Assembly: GCF_002911695.1 (NCBI RefSeq)
Contig: NZ_PQBS01000012.1
Span: forward strand, 1 to 60,345
Length of the DNA: 60,345 nt
DNA from: Gracilimonas amylolytica
Lineage (GTDB): Bacteria > Bacteroidota > Rhodothermia > Balneolales > Balneolaceae
Direction of reading: 5' to 3'
The notes beneath the pieces are model-generated. The model ran no database searches. It worked only from the letters and a program-made list of their open reading frames with translations, and was not told the origin of the DNA. Below, piece after piece: positions 35,438 through 43,936 of the stretch (the first letter of the stretch is position 1; each line of letters starts with the position of its first letter). The translations under genes and the position numbers were made by a program.

Positions 35438-36538
35438 TTAGTTGTGGAAATATGGTTCTTCTTCGGCGAACATGTCGTCATACAGTTCGGACTCATCTGG
35501 GAAATCTGAGTTATCCGCAAATTCAACGGCATCGAGTACTTCCTGTTCTACCTTGTCCTCTATTTCCTGAATTTCCTCGTCTTTCATGATCTTATTGTCT
35601 TTCAAATAAGTCTTAAGACGCTCAATAGGATCTATTTTTTGATATTCGTCCAGTTCCTCTTTGGTTCGGTATTTCTGAGGATCTGACATGGAATGACCCC
35701 GGTAACGATACGTTCTGATCTCAAGGAAATAGGGTTCTGAGTTTTCTCGAACTTCTTCTGAAACCTCTTTCATAGCTTCGTACACGGAAAATACATCCAT
35801 TCCGTTCACTACTTTACTCTTCATTCCATAAGCTTTGGCACGATCAACGATCTCAGTCACTGTGTGGCGACGTGCAGCCGTACCCATTGAGTAACCATTG
35901 TTTTCTACCGCAAAAATAGCCGGCAGTCCCCAAAGGTTTGCAATATTGAAAGTCTCGTGAAGTGCTCCCTGGTCAACGGCTCCATCCCCAAAGAATGTAG
36001 CTGAAATTCGGCCGTTCTGGTTGTATTTGTTGGCAAATGCGAGTCCGCCACCAATAGGAATGTGACCACCTACAATACCGTAACCGCCCCAGAAATGGTT
36101 TTCAGTTTTGGCAAAGTGCATGGAACCGCCTTTACCTTTGGAACATCCTGTCTTTTTACCAAAAAGCTCAGCCATTCCTTCGTTAGCTGTGATACCACGG
36201 CATAATCCCCAGCCGTGATCACGATAAGCAGTAATGATATCATCATCATCATTCAGTGCAAACACCGTACCGGTGGATACGGCTTCCTGACCAATATAAA
36301 GGTGAAGAAAACCTCCAAATTTTCCTTTTTGATATTGCTGCATGGCACGTTCTTCAAAACGTCGCTGAAGATACATTTGCTCATACATGGCTTTGAGGTT
36401 ATCCTCAGTTAAGCCTAATGATTTATGCTTTTTCTTTGTGGGTTTTGGAAGATCGACACCTTTTTGAACGGCACCGTCTTTTTCAGTTCCTCTACCCCGC
36501 GGGGCAAAGTTTATATCGTCTTTTTTCTTTTTAGCCAT
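35438..36538 (-). CDS. pdhA: Pyruvate dehydrogenase E1 component, alpha subunit
   Basis: 366-aa E1 alpha, which decarboxylates pyruvate with thiamine diphosphate. The ThDP motif GDGAVDQGALHETFNIANLW (GDG...N) is clear, with EEVSTG-like EAVSTGTVFAL, the AYRDHGWGLCRG loop and TYRYRGHSMSDPQKYR. A Lys-rich N-terminal extension of ~35 residues (KKKKDDINFAPRGRG) precedes the core and is the likely site of E2 binding. First gene of the pdh operon; the 290-bp upstream gap holds a MITE-like repeat. Confidence 0.96.
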   Translation of the reverse strand: MAKKKKDDINFAPRGRGTEKDGAVQKGVDLPKPTKKKHKSLGLTEDNLKAMYEQMYLQRRFEERAMQQYQKGKFGGFLHLYIGQEAVSTGTVFALNDDDDIITAYRDHGWGLCRGITANEGMAELFGKKTGCSKGKGGSMHFAKTENHFWGGYGIVGGHIPIGGGLAFANKYNQNGRISATFFGDGAVDQGALHETFNIANLWGLPAIFAVENNGYSMGTAARRHTVTEIVDRAKAYGMKSKVVNGMDVFSVYEAMKEVSEEVRENSEPYFLEIRTYRYRGHSMSDPQKYRTKEELDEYQKIDPIERLKTYLKDNKIMKDEEIQEIEDKVEQEVLDAVEFADNSDFPDESELYDDMFAEEEPYFHN

Positions 36539-36654
36539 AATATGTTTTCTTGATCATTCTTTGCATCAAAGGGGTGCAAATATATCCATTATTTATGAAG
36601 ATTTTGTGATTTGATGCCAGTAGTTAAAATTGGTGTCTATCAAGGATAATTAAA

Positions 36655-36804
36655 TTGTCATCCCGAGTGCTGTAAAATATTATAGGTTTATAGTAACTAA
36701 CACGAGGGATCTCAAATTCTACCACTTGCAAGAATGTTATCTTGGAGATCCTTCGCGGATTACAACTTCATTCAATTCAAACTTCCTTGCGCTCAGGATG
36801 ACAA
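36655..36804. repeat. 150-bp MITE-like palindromic repeat
   Basis: The ends are inverted copies, TTGTCATCCCGAG on the left and the complement of TTGTCATCCTGAGC on the right. Inside lies a second pair, GGATCTC at 36708 and GAGATCC at 36745, so the element is symmetric at two levels and could fold into one long stem. It has no open frame. The shape and TTGTCATCC ends resemble non-autonomous interspersed repeats known from many genomes. It lies between the alaS stop and the pdhA start. Confidence 0.65.
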
Positions 36805-36828
36805 CTTTTAAAGCTATTTTAAACTCAT

Positions 36829-39498
36829 TTACTGAATAGATTCCTCGATCAATTCATTCACTTTTTCGAGGGCTTCAGTTAGCTTTTCGGGTTGACGTCC
36901 TCCGGCCGTTGCCAGGTTAGGCTGACCGCCTCCACCTCCGCCAACAAGTCTTCCGAGCTGACCAACCAATGCGCCGGCCTTCAAACCTTTATCCTTGATA
37001 AGGTCTTCCGTCAGGGCCACCATCAGGTACACTTTGCCTTCTTCCTCATCTTTACTGCCAAGCACAATGGCCGTATTCTTCTTTGTTTTCTGTATGCCAT
37101 CGTAACCGAGTTGTTTAAGGGCATCCATATCAGCACCTGCGATCTCACCTTTCACCAGGTTAATACCTGATCCAAGTGAGCCGGCATCCCGGATCAATTC
37201 ATCCAGCTTGGCACCGGTATTCTGCATTTGCACTTTTTCCAGCTCTTTTTCGAGCGCTTTCTTTTCCTCGATCAGCTTCAATACATCGGCAGCCAGATCC
37301 TGAGTTTGTCCGATCGCTCCTTTTACCTGCTGCAATAACTTCTTTTCATCACGGAGCACTTTATCCGCCTGAGTTCCACAGACGGCCTCGATCCGGCGAA
37401 TACCCGCAGCCACAGAGGTTTCCTGTGTAAAGCGAAAATAACCGATCTCACCGGTAGCTCCCACATGCGTACCACCGCACAATTCTACAGAATAATCTTC
37501 ATCAAATGTGATCACCCGAACGGATTCACCATATTTTTCACCAAACAACATCATGGCGCCGCGTTCTTTAGCTTCATTTATAGGCACATTGCGTTCTTCC
37601 TGCAGCGGGATGTTATCCTGTATCTTCTCGTTTACCAACTGCTCCACTTCGTCCAGTTGCTCGTCGGTCATGGCTTCGAAATGAGAAAAGTCAAAACGCA
37701 GATGATGTTCATCCACCAGCGAGCCTTTCTGAGCCACATGATCCCCGAGAATTCCGCGCAGTGCAGCATGAACCAGGTGCGTGGCTGAGTGATGTTTCTG
37801 AATTTCTATTCTTCGATCCAGGTCAATAGATGCGATCCATGTTCCGGATAAGTCTTCAGGTAGTGTCTCTACGTAATGTATGAACTGTCCATTGTTCTTT
37901 TGAACATCCACCACTTTGATATAATCGTCTCCATTGGTTATCAATCCGGTATCAGCTACCTGACCACCGCTTTCTGCATAAAACGGAGTTTTAGACAGTT
38001 GAAGGGCAAATCGCTCACCTTCTTTTCTGTAAGCAAGAATCTCGACTTCCGCTTCAGCATCATCATAACCAACAAACTCAAAATCATCCGATTCGTTGAT
38101 CACATTCCAGGATCTGGAATCACTCTGATCCACTGAGAACTTACCGGCTGCACGGGCACGTTCTTTCTGAGCTTTCATGTGCCTATTGAATTCCTCAACG
38201 TCCACTTCCACTCCCCGTTCCCGAGCCATCAGCTCGGTCAGGTCAATAGGAAATCCATAGGTATCGTGAAGTTTGAATGCTTCCTCACCTGAAAGTTTCT
38301 TTTTCCCTTCCACCATTTCATTGAATAGCTCAATTCCCTGACCCAATGTTTTAAGAAAGCTCTTTTCTTCCGAACGGATCACATTCACAATGTAATCTTT
38401 CTGAGCTTTGATCTCCGGGAACACGTCCTTGAATTGCTCAGCTAATACATCCACCAGTTTATTGAAGAATGGCTCTTTGAAGTTAAGTACATCCCATCCG
38501 TAGCGAATAGCCCGACGCAAAATTCGGCGGATCACAAAACCTCGCCCTTCATTTCCGGGAGAAGCTCCATCCGCAATGGAGAAGGTCACCGCACGAATAT
38601 GATCTGCGATCACCCTCATAGCGATGTCTTTTTCTTCATTTTCTCCATAGGTCAAACCGGCCATCTCAGCGATCTCATTGATCACCGGAGTGAAGACATC
38701 CGTATCGTAGTTGGAGGTTTTATTTTGCAGCACGGCACAAATGCGCTCAAAACCCATTCCGGTATCCACGTGCTGAGCAGGTAATTTTTCGAGTGAAGTA
38801 TCCGGCTTACGGTTGAATTGAATGAATACCAGGTTCCAGATTTCCATCACCCGGGGGTCGTCCATATTCACAAGATCACGACCGGGTTTTTCTTTACGCT
38901 CTTCATCAGAACGAAGGTCGATGTGAACCTCTGAACAAGGTCCGCACGGACCGGTTTCCCCCATTTCCCAGAAGTTGTCTTTTTTGCTGCACTTCAGGAT
39001 GTGGTCGTGGTTGATGTTCGTTTCACTTTTCCATAATTCAACGGCTTCGTCATCTGCCGGCAGACCATCGGCTTCATCCCCTTCAAAGACCGTAGCGTAA
39101 AGGCGGTCGGGGTCGAGTCCCCATTTGTCCACCAATAATTCCCACGCCCAGCCAATAGCCTCTTTTTTGAAATAATCACCAAATGACCAGTTACCCAGCA
39201 TCTCAAAAAGGGTGTGGTGATAGGTGTCGTGCCCCACTTCTTCGAGATCATTATGCTTACCGCTAACACGGATACATTTTTGGGTATCAGCTGCACGCTT
39301 CCAAAGCTTGCCATCATGTTTTAGGGCATCTTCCTCACCCAGAAAAATGGATTTGAACTGATTCATTCCTGCATTGGTGAACAACAAAGTGGGGTCATTT
39401 TTGGGAACTACAGGAGCACTGTCAACAATAGCGTGATCTTTTTCAGCAAAGAAATCGAAAAATTCCTGACGGATCTGAGCGGAAGTCTTGTGAGACAT
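36829..39498 (-). CDS. alaS: Alanyl-tRNA synthetase
   Basis: 889-aa essential enzyme that charges tRNA-Ala. Catalytic domain: LLFTNAGMNQFKSIFLG, HTLFEMLGNWSFGDYFK and GPCGPCSEVHID. The editing domain has the zinc motif HHSATHLVHAAL with the partner CGGTHV (in SVELCGGTHVGATGEIG). The C-terminal C-Ala domain ends in GQLGRLVGGGGGGQPNLATAGG. Length is normal for the family. It is on its own in the window, with the 366-bp intergenic region upstream. Confidence 0.97.
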   Translation of the reverse strand: MSHKTSAQIRQEFFDFFAEKDHAIVDSAPVVPKNDPTLLFTNAGMNQFKSIFLGEEDALKHDGKLWKRAADTQKCIRVSGKHNDLEEVGHDTYHHTLFEMLGNWSFGDYFKKEAIGWAWELLVDKWGLDPDRLYATVFEGDEADGLPADDEAVELWKSETNINHDHILKCSKKDNFWEMGETGPCGPCSEVHIDLRSDEERKEKPGRDLVNMDDPRVMEIWNLVFIQFNRKPDTSLEKLPAQHVDTGMGFERICAVLQNKTSNYDTDVFTPVINEIAEMAGLTYGENEEKDIAMRVIADHIRAVTFSIADGASPGNEGRGFVIRRILRRAIRYGWDVLNFKEPFFNKLVDVLAEQFKDVFPEIKAQKDYIVNVIRSEEKSFLKTLGQGIELFNEMVEGKKKLSGEEAFKLHDTYGFPIDLTELMARERGVEVDVEEFNRHMKAQKERARAAGKFSVDQSDSRSWNVINESDDFEFVGYDDAEAEVEILAYRKEGERFALQLSKTPFYAESGGQVADTGLITNGDDYIKVVDVQKNNGQFIHYVETLPEDLSGTWIASIDLDRRIEIQKHHSATHLVHAALRGILGDHVAQKGSLVDEHHLRFDFSHFEAMTDEQLDEVEQLVNEKIQDNIPLQEERNVPINEAKERGAMMLFGEKYGESVRVITFDEDYSVELCGGTHVGATGEIGYFRFTQETSVAAGIRRIEAVCGTQADKVLRDEKKLLQQVKGAIGQTQDLAADVLKLIEEKKALEKELEKVQMQNTGAKLDELIRDAGSLGSGINLVKGEIAGADMDALKQLGYDGIQKTKKNTAIVLGSKDEEEGKVYLMVALTEDLIKDKGLKAGALVGQLGRLVGGGGGGQPNLATAGGRQPEKLTEALEKVNELIEESIQ

Positions 39499-39634
39499 TA
39501 ATTTTGATGTGTGAGTGTTGAATTTTACAGAGCCTTAAAGATAGGAAAAATATGGTTTGAACTCATGTTTGGTTTGCGATTCGTTGATCGTTATTCGCAA
39601 ATCGGTTCAACGAAAATAAATGGGCTGGATTTGC

Positions 39635-39658
39635 GATGGACCGATGGACCGATGGACC
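39635..39658. repeat. GATGGACC x3 tandem repeat
   Basis: Three perfect 8-bp units. GGACC is also the arm of the second hairpin in the REP element 50 bp away, so it may be debris of REP activity. Confidence 0.7.
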
Positions 39659-39680
39659 GAATTATCGTTTAATAATTTAA

Positions 39681-39730
39681 CCTCGTTCCCAACGACCCCG
39701 TTGGGAATGCAACTATGGACCACCAGGTCC
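39681..39730 (+). repeat. REP element, two-hairpin type
   Basis: First hairpin TTCCCAACG-ACCC-CGTTGGGAA, a short spacer GCAACTAT, then second hairpin GGACC-ACCA-GGTCC. The layout (CCTCGTTCC...AACG...GCA...GG-ACC-ACC-GGT-CC) is shared with the element at 59352-59400, next to the RAYT remnant. RAYT transposases mobilise such elements. Confidence 0.75.
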
Positions 39731-39864
39731 AAATGTGTTGAAACTAGCGCCAAGCCCAATGTTTGGTTAACGATCTCTGCAAAAAACCAACCGGGCAAAA
39801 ATTTTTTTCTGCCTTATTGCAAAACATAAAACTCAATTGTACTTTTAAATAAAAAGTACTTTTT

Positions 39865-40470
39865 ATGAAAGACCAACAAGATTACATTCAGGATATTGCT
39901 GAGATCCGTTCCATGATGGAGCGATCTTCCAAATTTTTGTCCCTTTCAGGATGGGCAGGCATCATAGCCGGTATGGCCGCTTTAGCAGGTGCAGGTATTG
40001 CTCATTTTGCCATGGAATTCAGGCCGGATGAGATCTTATACCCATACCCTGATCTCACAACACTAATATGGCTGTCACTTGGTGTTTTGGTTGTTGCTTT
40101 GGTAGGTGCCATTTTTGATTCCTACCGGAAAGCTGGTAAACGAGATGAAAAAGCCTGGAACCCCACTTCCCGTAAAATGCTTTCGAGCATGTCGGTTCCG
40201 CTCTTTGCCGGAGGGTTTCTTATCGTGATCCTTATCTCCAGAAGTTTACTTGGGTTGATCGCTCCGCTGACCCTTTTGTTCTATGGACTCTCATTATTTA
40301 ATGCCGGATTCTATACCGTGAAAGAAGTAAGGATCATGGGATTGTTCCAGATGTTACTCGGTCTTCTGAATCTGACTTACATAGAATTTGGACTCCTATT
40401 CTGGGCATTAGGCTTTGGCCTTGTACACATCCTTTATGGAATTTTCATGCATTTAAGGTACGAGCGGTGA
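39865..40470 (+). CDS. Conserved integral membrane protein
   Basis: 201-aa protein with about five to six membrane segments (for example SGWAGIIAGMAALAGAGIAH, LIWLSLGVLVVALVGAI, VPLFAGGFLIVILIS, LLGLIAPLTLLFYGLS). The N-terminus is a charged cytoplasmic helix (YIQDIAEIRSMMERSSKFL). A winged-helix regulator gene starts 6 bp after it. Membrane protein/winged-helix pairs of this kind are common in Bacteroidota and likely form a regulatory unit; function unknown. Confidence 0.85.
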   Translation: MKDQQDYIQDIAEIRSMMERSSKFLSLSGWAGIIAGMAALAGAGIAHFAMEFRPDEILYPYPDLTTLIWLSLGVLVVALVGAIFDSYRKAGKRDEKAWNPTSRKMLSSMSVPLFAGGFLIVILISRSLLGLIAPLTLLFYGLSLFNAGFYTVKEVRIMGLFQMLLGLLNLTYIEFGLLFWALGFGLVHILYGIFMHLRYER

Positions 40471-40476
40471 TACGTT

Positions 40477-40776
40477 GTGAAAATCTCATTCGACGATCTA
40501 CATAAAGCATTTGAGAGTCGCGTCAGGTTGGGCATTATGTCAGCCCTGGCTGTTAACGACGCTCTTGATTTCACGGCACTAAAGGAATTTCTGAACGTGA
40601 CAGATGGAAATCTGGCCACTCATATCAAAAAGTTAGAGAAGGAAGATTTTGTGGAGGTGCAGAAATCCTTTATAGATAACAAACCCAATACCCGATATTC
40701 CATGACACCCGAAGGCAGAAAGGCTTTCAATGACTACCTGAATGTGATGGAACAGATCATTAACACTCAAAAATAA
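40477..40776 (+). CDS. Winged-helix transcriptional regulator
   Basis: 99-aa DNA-binding protein with the ArsR/MarR-like winged helix (HTH_34 type): FESRVRLGIMSALAVNDALDF, TALKEFLNVTDGNLATHIKKLE as helix-turn-helix, and the wing KPNTRYSMTPEGRKAF. It starts with GTG, 6 bp after the membrane-protein stop, and a small membrane-protein gene follows after 11 bp. It probably controls this operon of membrane proteins; no effector domain is visible. Confidence 0.9.
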   Translation: MKISFDDLHKAFESRVRLGIMSALAVNDALDFTALKEFLNVTDGNLATHIKKLEKEDFVEVQKSFIDNKPNTRYSMTPEGRKAFNDYLNVMEQIINTQK

Positions 40777-40787
40777 ACTAAACGATC

Positions 40788-40967
40788 ATGGACCGATCAA
40801 AATCACAACTCACCATCTCACTTTTGATCATACTCCTGGGGCTTGCCCTCATGACTTACATGATCATTGTGGAAGATGAACCGGGAGCCTTGCCTCTGGC
40901 ACTTATTATTGGTGGAGCCATCTGGTTTGGCCTGATCCGCTATAAAACGAACAATACCAAAAACTAA
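40788..40967 (+). CDS. Small two-helix membrane protein
   Basis: 59-aa protein. Two hydrophobic spans (LTISLLIILLGLALMTYMII and ALPLALIIGGAIWFGLI) are joined by the acidic loop VEDEPG and end in a basic tail (RYKTNNTKN). ATG at 40788, 11 bp after the regulator stop. I do not know its function; its place suggests it belongs to the regulator operon. Confidence 0.7.
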   Translation: MDRSKSQLTISLLIILLGLALMTYMIIVEDEPGALPLALIIGGAIWFGLIRYKTNNTKN

Positions 40968-41026
40968 AAATTTTAACCCTTCACTTTGCATTTCAAAGTG
41001 CACCGTATTAAAAAAGGAACCTTATC

Positions 41027-41587
41027 ATGACAACTGAAAATAACTTTACCCGACACTTACTTTACATCGCCTTTACGACCATTTGCCTGCTCTTGATCCC
41101 TTTCATCTCAATGCAATTCAGTACCGAAGTCAACTGGACCTTCACTGACTTCCTCTTTGCCGGAACCCTTATCTTTGGAACCGGACTAACTTTTAAGGTC
41201 GTAACACGAAACACCTCTTCAAATCTTTTCAAGATCGCATCAGCCAGTGCTTTGGGAAGTGGTTTGTTTCTGATCTGGGTAAATGGTGCCGTAGGGATCA
41301 TCGGCTCAGAAAATAACGACTTCAACGCACTATATTTTTTGGTGATCTTTGTGGGTATCATTGGATTATTTGCCTCACGATTAAAAGCCTTCAGGTTATC
41401 ACTTACCCTGTTTGCAATGGCTGCCACTCAGCTAATTCTAACTGTTGCCGCATTAATTACAGGTATGCATGAACTCCCATACAGCTCAGTCCCGGAGATC
41501 GTTGCCGTGAATGGGTTCTTTATCACGTGGTATATGGTGTCAGCATTTTTGTTCAAATATGCGAATGAAAAGTCATCTGAAGAATAG
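41027..41587 (+). CDS. Conserved integral membrane protein
   Basis: 186-aa protein with about five membrane segments (LLYIAFTTICLLLIPFISM, FLFAGTLIFGTGLTF, ASALGSGLFLIWVNGAVGII, YFLVIFVGIIGLF, LTLFAMAATQLILTVAALIT). It follows the small membrane protein by 59 bp and probably ends the regulator operon. No motif was recognised. Confidence 0.8.
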   Translation: MTTENNFTRHLLYIAFTTICLLLIPFISMQFSTEVNWTFTDFLFAGTLIFGTGLTFKVVTRNTSSNLFKIASASALGSGLFLIWVNGAVGIIGSENNDFNALYFLVIFVGIIGLFASRLKAFRLSLTLFAMAATQLILTVAALITGMHELPYSSVPEIVAVNGFFITWYMVSAFLFKYANEKSSEE

Positions 41588-41715
41588 TACTGAAGGCCGG
41601 ATATAAAGAAAGGAACGATTTCAAAACCTCATGCTTTAGTTGCACAGATATCAGCCGGTATATCTTATCAAATGAAACGGCTGTGAACGACCCCTTAAAT
41701 TCAGTGATCCAATCT

Positions 41716-42213
41716 ATGAATAAGCCAACGATCTTCAACTTTCAAAACCAAGCCGACCTCAGTCATTGGCACATTGTTGATGATTTGGTGATGGGTGGCC
41801 GATCCAACGGTTCCATTGGTATCTCACCTGAAGGACATGGAATTTATTCCGGAGAGATATCCACTGAAAATAATGGCGGCTTTTCTTCCGTGCGATATGA
41901 GTTTGAACCGATTTCCGTAGATGCTAACGATGTCATTCAAATTCGTCTTAAAGGTGATGGGAATTTATACCAATTCAGAATAAAACATAGGGTCATCGAC
42001 AAGGCTTCTTACAAAGCTTCATTCGAAACTACCGGGAAATGGCAGAATATTGAGATCCGTCTTGGTGACCTCTACCCAACCTTTCGTGGCAGAAAACTGG
42101 ACCGCCCTAATTTTGATCATGATTCGATTGAAGAAATTCGGTTCCTTTTCAGCTGTAAAAAGCCGGTTACTTTTGAACTGCTCATTGATAGCATAAACCT
42201 GATCAAAGCATGA
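41716..42213 (+). CDS. CIA30-family protein
   Basis: 165-aa soluble protein of the CIA30 (complex I intermediate-associated 30) fold, a galactose-binding-like beta-sandwich. Typical motifs: FNFQNQADLSHWHIVDDLVMGGRSNGS, in parts, GGFSSVRYEFEP, and KWQNIEIRLGDLYPTFRG. The ATG at 41716 gives the usual length; a GTG at 41683 would add 11 residues. The next gene overlaps by 4 bp (ATGA), so translation is coupled to the amine oxidase. In mitochondria the relative assists complex I assembly; the bacterial role is unknown. Confidence 0.85.
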   Translation: MNKPTIFNFQNQADLSHWHIVDDLVMGGRSNGSIGISPEGHGIYSGEISTENNGGFSSVRYEFEPISVDANDVIQIRLKGDGNLYQFRIKHRVIDKASYKASFETTGKWQNIEIRLGDLYPTFRGRKLDRPNFDHDSIEEIRFLFSCKKPVTFELLIDSINLIKA

Positions 42214-43265
42214 AACAAGCATATGTGCTCATCATTGGAGCCGGGCTGACCGGTTTGACGCTGGCTTACTTACTCAGAAACACTGACAGTGAAGTGGTAG
42301 TGGTTGAGGCCCGAAACCGACTAGGTGGCCGAATACACACCGTTGGCGGTGACGGTCAGAACACCATAGAGATGGGAGCCACATGGCTGGGGCCGGCTCA
42401 TACAAAACTCAAGGAACTCCTCGATGCCTTGAATATTGAAATTTTTGAACAAAAACTTGGAGATAAAGCCATCTATGAGCCAAGTTCAATGGGCCCCCAC
42501 CAACTCGTAACTCTGCCTTCAGATCAGGAATCCAGTTACCGCATCCGGGGCGGTACCATGAAGGTAATACACACTCTGGTTTCATACTTAAGTGACGGTC
42601 AATTGTACCTGAATGAACCGGTCCAAAAGATCAAGAAATCGGATGAAGGTCTTCGGGTAATAAGTCGAAACCTGGAATTTAAAGCCAAACAGGTAGTTTC
42701 TACCCTGCCACCTAAGCTGCTTGCTGAATCCATTCAAACAGAACCTTCGTTACCGGATGAACTGACATCCATCATGCAACAAACACATACCTGGATGGGT
42801 GAGTCTATAAAATTTGGTTTTTCATACCCAACCCCTTTCTGGCTAGATGAATCACTCAGTGGTACGGTTTTCAGTAATGTTGGTCCGGTACCGGAAATGT
42901 ATGACCATACCAATTTTGAAGGCGACCAATTTGCCTTAAAGGGGTTTCTGAATGGAAGCTATTTCTCGGTTTCCGGAGAAGAAAGAAAGACCATGATCCT
43001 GAATCAATTGCGTAAATATTATGGTTCTCAGGTAGATTCATACATGAAATACTACGAACTGGTATGGGCAAATGAACCATTCACTTATCGCCCCTACGAT
43101 CAGCATGTGTTACCACATCAAAATAATGGGCACAAGGTGTATCAAAACTCGGTCTTTGATGGTAAGTTTCATTTAGCAGGAGCTGAAACTTCTCCTGTCT
43201 CGCCCGGTTATATGGACGGTGCCGTACGCAGTGCCTTTATGACATTTGAACGGTTAATGGGTTAA
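42210..43265 (+). CDS. FAD-dependent amine oxidase-like protein
   Basis: 351-aa flavoprotein. N-terminal Rossmann motif LIIGAGLTGLTLAYLL and EARNRLGGRIHTV, then EMGATWLGP, and a C-terminal FHLAGAETSPVSPGYMDGAV that closes over FAD, as in flavin monoamine oxidases. It overlaps the CIA30 gene by 4 bp. The substrate is unknown (amine, amino acid or carotenoid-type desaturation are all possible in this family). Shorter than the usual ~450 aa, with a compact substrate domain. Confidence 0.88.
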   Translation: MKQAYVLIIGAGLTGLTLAYLLRNTDSEVVVVEARNRLGGRIHTVGGDGQNTIEMGATWLGPAHTKLKELLDALNIEIFEQKLGDKAIYEPSSMGPHQLVTLPSDQESSYRIRGGTMKVIHTLVSYLSDGQLYLNEPVQKIKKSDEGLRVISRNLEFKAKQVVSTLPPKLLAESIQTEPSLPDELTSIMQQTHTWMGESIKFGFSYPTPFWLDESLSGTVFSNVGPVPEMYDHTNFEGDQFALKGFLNGSYFSVSGEERKTMILNQLRKYYGSQVDSYMKYYELVWANEPFTYRPYDQHVLPHQNNGHKVYQNSVFDGKFHLAGAETSPVSPGYMDGAVRSAFMTFERLMG

Positions 43266-43298
43266 GACCTCATTTTCTCCTAAAAATATAGCTCATCT

Positions 43299-43319
43299 AT
43301 ACCCAACATCTTTGGGTAT
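43299..43319 (+). terminator. Candidate terminator after the amine-oxidase gene
   Basis: ATACCCAA-CATCT-TTGGGTAT, an 8-bp stem, 34 bp after the stop. The following TTCCTGTTAGATTTTA is only partly U-rich. Confidence 0.45.
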
Positions 43320-43359
43320 TTCCTGTTAGATTTTATAAAAACAATCATAAGATCTGACC

Positions 43360-43932
43360 ATGAAAACGATTTTAAATTATTTCTTCAGAGGTATTCTCAT
43401 CATTCTGCCGGTTGCAGTAACCATCTATCTGGCATATTCTACCATCATCTGGATGAATTCTCTTTTTAATGATCTGCTTTTTAGCTGGTTCAAATACGAA
43501 GTACCCGGGCTTGGCATTATTACCGGATTTACCCTAACCACCATTTTTGGTTACCTGATGTCCAGAACCTTTGCCAGGCCGATCGTTTTTCTGTTTGAGA
43601 AACTGATGACCAAAACTCCGTTTATCAACATCGTATATAACTCGCTTAAAGACCTGACCGAAGCTTTTGTAGGTGAGCGAAAAAAATTCACAAAACCTGT
43701 GGTGGTAGAATTCAGTGAACCGGTTGGGATGAAACGATTCGGGTTCATTACTGAAGATTCCCTCTCCCACTTTGGCCTGGAAGATGAAGTAGCTGTGTAT
43801 TGCCCTCATTCTTACAACGTTTCTGGAAATCTGTATATAGTGCCCAGAGATAAAGTAACACCGATCAAGACAGATCCAACGAACTTTATGCGGTTTGTGG
43901 TTTCAGGCGGAGTAACTAAAATTCACGCCTGA
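43360..43932 (+). CDS. DUF502 membrane protein
   Basis: 190-aa inner-membrane protein with two spans (FFRGILIILPVAVTIYLAYSTI, in parts, and VPGLGIITGFTLTTIFGYLMS) and the family loop TPFINIVYNSLKDLTEAFVG followed by KKFTKPVVVEFSEP and YCPHSYNVSGNLYIVPRDKV. These features match DUF502 proteins, also found in plants (COV-like). Function unknown. Its stop is 4 bp before the convergent FNR stop. Confidence 0.92.
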   Translation: MKTILNYFFRGILIILPVAVTIYLAYSTIIWMNSLFNDLLFSWFKYEVPGLGIITGFTLTTIFGYLMSRTFARPIVFLFEKLMTKTPFINIVYNSLKDLTEAFVGERKKFTKPVVVEFSEPVGMKRFGFITEDSLSHFGLEDEVAVYCPHSYNVSGNLYIVPRDKVTPIKTDPTNFMRFVVSGGVTKIHA

Positions 43933-43936
43933 TAAT

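Larger units (their letters stand above)
39499..39864. other. Intergenic region with repeats upstream of alaS
   Basis: 366 bp between divergent genes. It contains a triple tandem GATGGACC (39635-39658) and a REP element (39681-39730), but no credible gene. Promoters for alaS (minus) and the membrane-protein operon (plus) should lie at its two ends; I see no convincing consensus. Confidence 0.6.

Noticed and set aside
39635-39658. GATGGACC tandem repeat as a mini-CRISPR or iteron
   Set aside because: Units are contiguous with no spacers and only three copies; no replication or cas gene is near.
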